NCBI RefSeq assembly: GCF_000340215.1
Contig: NW_006921541.1
Location: 1,585,527-1,649,526, forward strand
DNA length: 64,000 nucleotides
Reading direction: 5' to 3'
From: Pseudocercospora fijiensis CIRAD86
Taxonomy: Eukaryota; Ascomycota; Dothideomycetes; Mycosphaerellales; Mycosphaerellaceae
Under the pieces are notes generated by a model. It did no database searches, was not told where the DNA came from, and saw only the letters and a list, made by a program, of their open reading frames with translations. Positions 55,555 to 64,000 of this stretch are shown here, piece after piece (the first letter of the stretch is position 1; each line of letters opens with the position of its first letter). A program made the translations under genes and the position numbers.

Positions 55555-58326
55555 ATGGCGACGCCGTACGGATCCGTGCCGCAACCCAGCGGAGACCAAG
55601 TCCACCGAGGATATGGCACGCAGCCTACAGACTTCGCGATAGGGAGTAACCCGACGATGAGCTCACCGCTGTCGAATTCCGTCGCGCACCAGGGTCATTC
55701 TACCGAAGAGTTCGACGCCAGCCATAGAGGCTCGTCGCTGGTCGATGGTGGCCTGCAGCGCACGTCTAGCCGTGCTAGCACCGTGGGTGGAACGGGCGGC
55801 GGCGGCGGCGGCGTGAGTCGGAGCAATACTCTGAGAAAGAAGAACAGCGTCAAGAGGGCGAGCAGCTTGAAGCGCAGTGGCAGCAAGAAGAGCCTCAGAG
55901 CCGGAAGTCTGAAGGGTTTTGGTGGCATCGATGCCGACGACGCCAACTTCAACAGCTGGTCATTCACCCCAGTACCAACCAGTGGCACGCCCACCGATAT
56001 CCTCGCAAACCGCTTCCAGGCCTGGAGACAATTGCTCAAGTCACTGATCACCTACTTCCGCGAAATCCAACAGTCTTACGACGCGCGTCACAAAGCGCTC
56101 CACAAAGTGCAGAACACCATTGCGAACATCACGAATCCATCCATCTTTATGACCAATGGCGGTCTTGGCGACGCAACCCGTATTCTTGAGAACTTCCACG
56201 CAAAGTCTGTTCGAGAGGCGCAGAAGGCTAGGGATATTGAGACGGATGTCATTCAAGCACTGACAGGTCTGCGAAGTGACCTCGCCCAGAAGATCAAGGA
56301 GATCAAGAGCTTGAGCGGCGACTTTAAGAACTCCGTCGATAAAGAGAGGGACGTCACCAGGAAGGAGATTGAGAAATTGCAAGAAGCTCTGCAACACACC
56401 GATCATGAGGATGGCGCTGCCACTGGCAAGAATGATCCCTACGTCGTGAGATTGGGTGTCGATCGAGCCATTGAGAGGCAGATTGATGAGGAGAACTACT
56501 TACATAGAGTATGCCATGTGCTCCGACAATCTCAGAAATCCGCTGACATTCTTTTAAGGCGTACCTCAATCTCGAGGCTTCGGGACGTGAGCTCGAATCC
56601 ATCGTCGTCGGAGAGATTCAGAAAGCCTACAATGCCCTGGCTGGAATCCTGAAACGCGAAGCCGATGATGCGTACAACACCGTCGAGAGCCTCCGTTCTG
56701 GTCCGATTTCGATGCCCAAGGACCAGGAGTGGTACCAGTTTGTCACTTCCGACGAGCACTTTGTCGATCCCGGTTTGCCATTGCGAAGAGTGGAGGAGAT
56801 CGAATACCCAGGCAAGCATGCCCCAGCAGCAACAGAGATTCGCGCAGGCATGCTTGAGCGCAAGAGCAAGTATCTGAAGTCTTACACTCCCGGATGGTAT
56901 GTCTTGTCACCGACTCATCTGCATGAATTCAAGTCTGCGGACAAGATCTACTCACAGCCACCTGTGATGTCTCTATATCTCCCTGACCAGAAGCTTGGTT
57001 CGCACTCCGAGCGAGGCTCCTCGAGCCACAAGTTCATGCTCAAGGGCAAACAATCTGGTGGCATGCATAAAGGTCATAACTGGGTGTTCCGCGCAGAGAG
57101 CTATGATACCATGATGGCGTGGCTTGAAGACATCCGCAATCTCACCGAAAAGACTGGTGCTGAGCGCAACGCCTTTATTCGGAAACACGCTAGAAGCGTG
57201 AGCGGTACGAGCGATCGAGGAACAGTTAGCAGCGATGGCATGGAAGAAGACGAAGCAGACGAGGTGCCGTATTCGGCAGACGTTAACAGCCTAGCGGGAC
57301 CATCTCCAACGGAAGAGAAGCCTAAGCGGCCGCAACCAGGTAAGTGAGATCAGATCCCACCCTTACTTGCTTGCTTGCTTCGTTGCGTTGTTCTTACCCT
57401 TTGGGAGGACGCAGTTACTGATGGCCATAGGCGGACGATTCCCGTCTGACATGGTTCTTCGTAAGACTGGGACTATGAGCTCCACTGCCGACGGCGCCGA
57501 TGACTCGGACGATGACAGTCCGAATGTGGTTGCAGCTGCCTCAGCATTACCCGTATCATCGCCAGACCGATACGGAGGGCAGGATCCTTACCGACTTGAT
57601 GATGTTCGAACTGAGATTGGCTCCATCAACGATGAGCCGGGCGCCATTGAACACCAAGCCGCGCCAATTCCCGTCCAGCAGCAGACGATTGCCAGCACTG
57701 AGCCAGTTCAGACACAGACATATTCTCTACCAGCCGCGCCAGTACAACCTGTCAACCAAGCGCAACCTGTTGTGCCAGTACAGCAGCAGCAGCCTTTTTT
57801 AGGCAATGAGCCAGCGACATCCTTCTCTCAAGTTCAGGAGCCGCTGGCTCGTCATAATAGCGGGTACGGAGACTGGATGGCGCCAGCTGCCGCAGGTGCT
57901 GTCGGCATTGGAGCAGGAGCGCTTGGTGCAGAGGCTTATCGACACCACCAGCAAGAAGCCGCTGTTCCCCAACAGATTCCGATGCACGAGCAGAAGTCGC
58001 TGAGAGGACTCAATGCCGATGTCGATGCCGATGCCGATGCCGACGCTGGAGCTTTTGTCTTTCCAAACGCTGTCGGCGAGAGCCAGGGCACTGAGGCAAT
58101 GATACCAAATGTCCCACCAACGAGCAAGATCAATCACGCGCCCGTTGTGGCCGCACCTGCAAGCGCAAACTCCACAAGTGTCGCAGAAGCACCTTTGGGC
58201 GGAAACGAGAAGCTTGGCGCTCACGAGACTGGAGCATTCTTCCCTCGCGTAATTAGGCACGACACCGAGTTGTCGGTCAGCCAACTCCATGTGCCTGGAG
58301 AGTTCCCTCCGCCGCGAAACGTTTAA
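55555..58326 (+). CDS. SLM1/SLM2-type PH-domain protein (three exons)
   Basis: Plasma-membrane phosphoinositide-binding adaptor; yeast Slm1/2 bind PI(4,5)P2 at eisosomes and transmit TORC2 signals to Ypk kinases. Exons 55555-56508, 56559-57339 and 57431-58326 (introns 50 and 91 bp) give 876 residues. A Ser-rich, basic N-terminus (KKNSVKRASSLKRSGSKKSL) precedes a helical F-BAR-like region (about 155-390: LANRFQAWRQLLKSLITYFR, NLEASGRELESIVVGEIQKA). The PH domain at about 415-517 runs from AGMLERKSKYLKSYTPGWYV through WVFRAESYDTMMAWLEDI. A disordered tail of about 350 residues is Gln/Pro-rich and contains a DADADADA run. The start at 55555 (MATPYGSVPQPSG) is preferred over the upstream open frame for its protein-like composition. 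Yeast proteins are about 650-690 residues; the extra length is tail. Confidence 0.9.
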
Positions 58327-59495
58327 TCGGATTTGATGTACATTTCTTGGCAACAGCGACAGGAAGACAGGACATGGAACGAACTTGGATACCACCAGTT
58401 TGCTTTTTGCTTGGCGTGCAGTCGTACTGCTTGGACCTGAGATGCACATATTGCTTGAGCGTGAGCGTATAAGCGCGGCATTGCGCGTGCTTGCTTGGTT
58501 CGTCGTATATATCCCTAGACACAGCGTATTCATTTTGGTGCATGTCCAGGCCCTCTGGGTGCTGCTCACGGGTGCTTGCTCTGCTTACTGACAGCAGAGC
58601 CATTATCTGCACCGTGTCATGTTGCAATTTGGCCTCAAGCTGGTCAGGAAACGACATTGGTTGTTGCACGCGATTGATGGTCAGCATCAGCTCCGTTATG
58701 CTGCGCTATTCGGACGACCTCCATACCATCTCAAGCATACAGCCGAAGGAAGACGCTCGTGTCAACAGCACCATCTCTTATGCACGCGGCTCCACTTGCA
58801 GCGTGTCGGCTCCACAAACTTGGCTCTACGATCCCAGGTCACGCGAGAGACACAAAAACGGTTCTCGCGGCCGGCAGATGGTTGGTCTAGAACACATTAT
58901 TCAAGCACTCATAGTCTACGAATTGGCTATCTTCTTGGCTGGAGGAGGCATTGCTTGAAGATGATGAGCATACGTGCTGCATTTTCCCGGCACTACGAAT
59001 TACGACACACGCCACCAGGCTCGTGTGACGTTCCGAACCTTGCGGCACTGGAAAGACTTCTTAAAGTCACCTAAAGGACTCAAATGTGTGCGGAAAATCT
59101 TTGGGTAGACAACGGACCTCTTCTCTCAATTTTCCGGAGTCGCAGCGATCTCGAGGCACAGTAGATCGTGCCAGATGTTTCACAAACTCGCTTGCCAACT
59201 GAATATTAAGCATTTGGTTCGCAGCTGGTGATTGGTTCGCTTCAAGCAAACGAAATGTAACCTCGGGGTTTATTGTGCCGGAGGCTAAATTTCTCCCCAC
59301 GGGGGTCCACACGTGCCCTCCACATGGCATGGGAACACCCAGGGAGCTTGGGAGCGATAGATCGTCGCGCAATCCTCATCAGCTACTTAACCCTCTGCCT
59401 CTTCGTCTTGTCTTTCCTTGTCCTGGTCCTTGTCGCGCGACCAAGCTTCATACCAAGACTACCAAGTCCTCCTGTCGAGGCACACGTCGAACACC
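58327..59495. other. Intergenic region
   Basis: No supported gene. Overlapping frames of 100-155 codons on both strands around 58.5-59.1 kb share no features of real proteins. Includes the promoter of the sugar transporter at the right end. Confidence 0.5.
59278..59300. promoter_or_regulatory. Two possible CreA (carbon catabolite repression) sites
   Basis: CCGGAG at 59278-59283 and GTGGGG (minus strand) at 59295-59300 both fit the CreA consensus SYGGRG and lie about 200 bp upstream of the sugar-transporter start. Paired close sites are typical of CreA targets, but the consensus is short and this may be chance. Confidence 0.25.
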
Positions 59496-61145
59496 ATGGA
59501 CCACGATCCCGAGTCGAAGACATACCATACCGAAGAGATCGAACACGATGCCGCCTTCAACGAGAAGGCAGGCGTTGCCGATTTCAAGAAAGATGCCATT
59601 GAGGCAGAGAATGCCGAGCATGAGATGACTGTGCTTCAAGCCGTCAGAGCATATCCTATGGCGTCTTTCTGGGCGTTTGTCATGTCCTGCACAATTGTAC
59701 GCCACCGCCTTGGCTGCCGAGCGCCATGCAACTGACAAGCTCTCCACCAGATCATGGAATCCTATGATGTCTTTCTGATGGGCAACTTTCTCGCCCTTCC
59801 TGCCTTCACCAAGAGATACGGAGTTTACAACGCTGCCAAAGATGAATATGTCGTCGTGACCAAATGGCAATCTGCCATGCAGGTGTCGGGTCAACTTGGC
59901 GCACTCATCGGTGTCTTCCTCGCAGGACCCTTGACCAGTCGTATCGGATACCGATGGGCTACATTGGCTGGCCTCATGCTCTTGAACGTCTTCATCTTCG
60001 CCTTCTACTACGGCGACTCGCTTCCAGTCTACTTCGTTGCTCAGCTCCTCGAGGGTCTGCCGTGGGGTATCTTCATTGCCAACGCTCCTGCGTACTGCAG
60101 TGAGATCGTGCCCATCAAGCTGAGAGCTCCTGCTACTCAAATGCTGCAGATGTTCTGGGCCATTGGTAGTATCATTGTCGGTGCCGTCACGTACCACTAC
60201 AACACCTACAACCACGACTCCGCCTTCAGAATCCCCATCGCTCTGCAATGGATGTTCCCGACCCCCCTCGCCATCCTCATTTACTTTGCACCAGAGTCCC
60301 CGTGGTGGTTGACGCGTCAAGGACGACACGAGGAAGCAGCCACAGCAGTCCAGCGCCTTGGACGCAAATCTGCCGTCAACGCACCCGAAACCGTAGCCAT
60401 GATGCGGCGAGTCATCGAACTCGAGCGAAGCGAAAAGAAACCCAATTACGTCGAACTCTTCAAAGGCACAGATCTCTACCGAACCCTCATCGTCTGCGGT
60501 GTCTACGCCGCCCAGAACCTCACGGGTAATCTAATCGCCAACCAAGCCGTCTACTTCTTCCGCCAAGCCGGAATCGACACCAACACCGCCTTCGCCCTAG
60601 GTCTCATCACCTCCGCCCTACAAATGATCTTCGTCATGCTCTCCTGGATCCTCACAACTTTCTTCGGCCGCCGATCCATCTACCTCTGGGGTTCAGCCGC
60701 CAACACCATCCTCCTCGTCGCCCTGGGCATCGCCGCCTCCGTCGGCGTCTCCAACTCCGCCTCCCTAGCCCAAGCCTCCCTAGGCCTCATCGTCTCCGTC
60801 CTCTTCACCCTCGGCCCCGCCCCGGCCTCCTGGGTCATCATCGGCGAAACCTCCGCGATCCGTCTCCGTCCCCTCACCACCGGCATCGGTCGCGCGACCT
60901 ACTACATCGTCGAAATCCCCTGCATTTTCCTCGCGTCGTACATGCTCAACCCCACGGGCGGGAATCTTGGGGGCAAGTGTGGATATGTTTGGGGTGGGAC
61001 GGGACTCGCGTGTTTGATTACTGCGTACTTTTTCTTGCCGGAGATGAAGGGACGGTCGTATCGCGAGATTGATATCCTGTTTAAACGCAAGATTCCGGCG
61101 AGGCAGTGGAAGAAGATGGAGATTGATGTTAATTCTGATGAGTAA
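59496..61145 (+). CDS. MFS sugar transporter, maltose/alpha-glucoside permease type (two exons)
   Basis: Plasma-membrane proton-coupled sugar importer of the major facilitator sugar-porter family. Exons 59496-59696 and 59751-61145 (54-bp intron, branch ACTGAC) give 531 residues. Twelve membrane segments are expected. Sugar-porter signatures visible: AGPLTSRIGYRW in loop 2-3 (usual G-R-R/K region), PESPWWLTRQGR at the end of TM6, TTFFGRRSIYLWG in loop 8-9, and PEMKGRSYREIDILF after TM12. The N-terminus (MDHDPESKTYHTEEIEHDAA), long and acidic, and the segment VMSCTIIMESYDVFLMGNFL are typical of Mal61/Mph-type alpha-glucoside permeases. The splice joins CTI to IMESYD exactly. The start fits family length. 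Substrate is inferred only; no MAL-type glucosidase or regulator is adjacent. Confidence 0.9.
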
Positions 61146-62494
61146 GATTGGAAGAGGGGGGGGGGGGGGGGGGGGAAGATGAGTATACACCTTTTGAACG
61201 TGTGTTGTTGTTGTTGCAATTTTGAGCTGGATTTGAAAATTTGTTAGGTGAAAATCTAGCCTCGGTTTTGCTGATCAATCTTTCCAATTGTTTCTGATCG
61301 TTTCGTCTGCTCTTTTTAAATGTGTTGCTTGCTGGTTCATTGCTGGAATTCACACTGCTTTCGATCGTCTGCACTCCTAAGCTGTGCTCTTCCATTATCC
61401 TATTCCCGCGCTGTCCAGTTCCTCGCATCTTCATGTTCTGCTGACCGCCTTGAGAGTCAGGCTATCGTGCATGTCAAGAGCTTGTCAGTGGTGGTGGTAT
61501 TGGGACTTCTCAACCATCGCCGTCACTCTCAACCTACTTACTAACCCCCTGATCAAATTCCATGGTTTCGTTTGAAGTTCGTATGGTACACTTGAGGCTG
61601 ATCGACCGCTAGAAGACGGCATGCAGCCGAGAGCGTTTCGCCTTCCTGATCCAAAAAGTTCGCTCATATCTAGATAGGGGATGGATGGATGATTCGTGGG
61701 TTCATCAAGATATACCACGCTTGAAGAATTTGGCGGTCTGTAGCGAAGACGGATCAGATCAGAAGAGTTCAGGTTGTGAGATGAGAATGGAGATATGGAG
61801 CAAGTGGGAGCGTTTTTTCTTTTCTTTTTTCAAAGCCAGAAGTTGTAAGGATGTCAATCCTGTATTCGAAGTGCGATGGATGGAAACTTGGTGAGTTCGC
61901 ATTTTTGAGTCCCTACTCTGCAGCGCGGAATGACACGTACCTGACCTTCCCACGCCGAACGAGCAAAGCAAAAGCGGACGGGTTGTTTTCCTCGGAGACT
62001 CTGCCAAATTTTGCCCCAAGGCTTCTCTCTTCTCGAGGATTTTTTCTCGCGCGGGAAAGGTAAGAATTCTAGCCATCACGGATACTGTACGTGGCAGAAA
62101 TTTCCGCAAGAAGGGTCGGGTAGAACGGATCAAATTAAGAGAGAATTTAAAAGAGAATGGTTTGGTAGCATCTCGATCGAAGTTGAAAGGTACGGTCGCT
62201 GAAGGACACGGTTGTGGATGGAAAGGTAGTGCCAGATTTGATTCTCAAGAGATTTTGAAATGGGGCGGTGGATTATGATGTTGTTGTAGAGGTAAGTCTT
62301 GTGCTAGGGAAGGAAAGGAAATTTGAAGGCATCGAGTTTCATGTCGTGATCAAGCTAATATTGTACTGTACCCAAGTCAAGAAGTTCTTGGGCGAAACCA
62401 GCAGCTCAGTTTTGCTCGCAACTCGAGTTTGAAGGGCCCGCTGACAATACTGTCTAGTCAGAAAGACAGCTCATATCCAAATCAACACAGCCAT
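61146..62494. other. Intergenic region between convergent genes
   Basis: Contains a 20-bp poly-G tract (61156-61175) just after the transporter stop. The rest shows no gene, RNA or repeat I can support. Confidence 0.5.
61156..61175. repeat. Poly-G tract of 20 bases
   Basis: Uninterrupted G run 11 bp after the transporter stop codon, so within its 3' untranslated region. Length may be affected by sequencing error. Confidence 0.8.
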
Positions 62495-64000
62495 CTACTC
62501 CATCCCCACCTCCTCCACAGCCCTCACCAACCCCACCACCGTCTCCCCCCTCGTCTGCCCATTAACAACAACCCTCAAAAAGCTCCCCTCCCTCCCCATC
62601 GCATAATCAACCATAAACCCCCTCATAACCAACCCCTTCGCAATCCTCTCCGTCATCCTACTATTCGCCTCAACATCAGCCACCTTCCGAAAATAAAAGC
62701 AAACCTGCAAACAAGGCGGCGGATTCTCCGAAACCAACGTGAAATTCGGATTCGAGGCGAGGATAGATGTCAACTGCGCTGCGATGTCGAAAGCATGGTC
62801 GATATAATCTCGAAACCCTTGGGTTCCGGAATATATCCAGCTCAAGGCGAGTTTGAGACTATCCCCTCTCCGACCGCATTGGGGGGTGAGATCTGCCAGA
62901 TCCCAGAATTCTTCTTGCTCGGCACATGTATCTCCTCCATTCCGATGAGCGTCGGAGCAGTGGCGTTCCCCACCGTCCGCATTCCTACCATGAAAAAGAT
63001 ATTCGGCAGGAAGCGTCATCGCTCGCTGAAAATCCCTCAAATCTTTCCCCAAAAGGAAAGAACACGTGAGAGGGACATTCATCATTTTGTGCGGACAGAT
63101 TGTGATGGAGTCTGCGAGGTGGGAGCCTTGGAGTTTGTGGCGTTGCTTGTCGCTGAAAATTATGGAGCCGCCCCAGGAGCCGTCGATGTGCAGCCAGAGA
63201 TTGTGGGTTTGGCAGATTTTTGAGATTGGGGGGATGGGATCGAAGGAGCCGAGGACGGTTGTTCCGGCTGTTGCGTTGACGTAGAAGGGGGTTTCGCCGG
63301 CGGTTTTGGAGGTTTGGATTGCGAGCGATACTGGAATGCGATGATGCGAGGGTTAGCTGTTGGTTCGAAAGCGACATGTCTCTCTCCATCAAGCAAGTAC
63401 GACTTGCTAGGTTTGAGAACAACAGATGTAGCAGCACGTTTGAAGCTGCCGCCGTGGACTTACATGCATCTGGCTTCATTCGTCCTTGCGCATCAACCTC
63501 AACCGCACGTACAGCATTCGAACCAAACCCAAACATCTGCGCCGCCTTCTCAACACTATAATGCCCATGTACCGACGTGAAAAGAACAAAACGTCGGTTT
63601 CCATTCCCTTCAATTTTCGTCTCCGGAAACAAAGTATTCCGCGCAATCACCATAGAACTCTGATTCGCAGCACTTCCACCCGGCTGCGTGATGCCACCAG
63701 CATGGACTCCATTCAAACCAAACATCGAAGCCAAAGCACGACCGGTCTGCTTCTCGACAATTGTCAGAGCAGGCGAGACTTGGTAGACGTGGACATTCGT
63801 GTTCAGAGAGCTGAGAACCAAATCTGCTGCGAGTCCGACTGGAGTGATGCTGGCGTAGAGCTTGTCGAGGAAACCTTGGTGCCAGGTGTTGACGCTGTGG
63901 CGGTATAGCTTTTGGACCATCTCGATGAAGCCATCTCGTCCGAGGCCTTGCTGGGGCAGTGAACAGGCTAAGAGTTGCTGGAGTTGTTGTGGCGGGTTTG
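62495..64000 (-). CDS. Group II PLP-dependent decarboxylase (glutamate/diaminobutyrate/cysteine-sulfinate type), partial
   Basis: Pyridoxal-phosphate amino-acid decarboxylase; the 5' end lies beyond the window. Reads from 63998 with an intron 63463-63331 (133 bp, GTAAGT, branch GCTAAC, CCAG) and ends at 62495. Family features: GGITQPGGSAANQSSMVIAR (cofactor region), TSVHGHYSVEKAAQMFGFGS, NATAGTTVLGSFDPI, LHIDGSWGGS (PLP-pairing Asp) and CPHKMMNVPLTCSFLL with the Schiff-base lysine in PHKMM. The C-terminal domain has DLTPQCGRRGDSLKLALSWI and SENPPPCLQVCFYFR. The PHKMM version and CGRRGD place it with glutamate/cysteine-sulfinate/2,4-diaminobutyrate decarboxylases rather than aromatic ones; exact substrate is open. 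A possible further 75-bp in-frame intron after EYLFH would remove a poorly conserved insert. About 460 residues are present; roughly the first 50-100 are missing. Confidence 0.88.

Noticed and set aside
58491..59074. Overlapping 151- and 155-codon plus-strand frames
   Set aside because: Two frames of equal length over the same bases, neither with a motif; typical chance frames in an intergenic region.
1..64000. CRISPR arrays, operons, prophage or bacterial signals
   Set aside because: None present; spliced genes, HDEL signal, kinetochore and LTR elements show a eukaryotic (fungal) genome.

Overview
The window looks like a chromosome segment of a filamentous ascomycete (Pezizomycotina; Dothideomycetes is my best guess, from protein style only). 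The evidence is intron-poor genes with 49-133 bp GT-AG introns and fungus-specific proteins: a Dam1 kinetochore subunit, Ytp1-like, Slm-type PH-domain and Rsa3 proteins. In addition, blocks of transposon DNA have lost CpA/TpG and gained TpA, the footprint of repeat-induced point mutation (RIP).

Layout. Positions 1-21.7 kb are ordinary gene space: uracil-DNA glycosylase, a MAPR/cytochrome-b5-like membrane protein, a GPI-type Ser/Thr-rich surface protein, protein disulfide isomerase, the small spliced gene RSA3, a Ytp1-like membrane protein, a four-TM protein, DAM1 and a Sec14-like lipid-transfer protein. There are long gene-free stretches (4.9-7.4 kb, 12.4-15.8 kb) and a 131-bp MITE at 17 kb. 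At 21.7 kb the gene space breaks off inside or next to a Ser/Thr-rich transmembrane protein gene.

From 21,756 to 46,355 lies one nested transposon block, whose order can be read from target-site duplications. The outermost element has terminal inverted repeats and TA flanks and carries a DDE_3 (Tc1/mariner-like) transposase remnant plus an unrecognised second reading frame on the other strand. Two Gypsy retrotransposons (Gypsy-1, TSD ATAAC; Gypsy-3, TSD AAGGA, opposite orientation) inserted into it. A third copy (Gypsy-2, TSD ATGTC), visibly less decayed, inserted into Gypsy-1. All three share a 197-198 bp LTR. A secreted GH43 glycosidase gene sits in a 2.4-kb island, followed by a RIP-degraded Copia element (48,799-55,286, TSD CGAAC) lying 268 bp upstream of an SLM1/2-type gene.

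The right side returns to gene space: SLM1/2-like, a maltose/alpha-glucoside-type sugar transporter, and the 3' three quarters of a group II PLP-dependent decarboxylase cut by the window end. The genes do not form an evident pathway cluster; they are mostly conserved housekeeping genes interrupted by transposons. The GH43 enzyme and the sugar transporter are both plausibly carbohydrate-use genes, but they are 11 kb apart and separated by the Copia element and SLM1.
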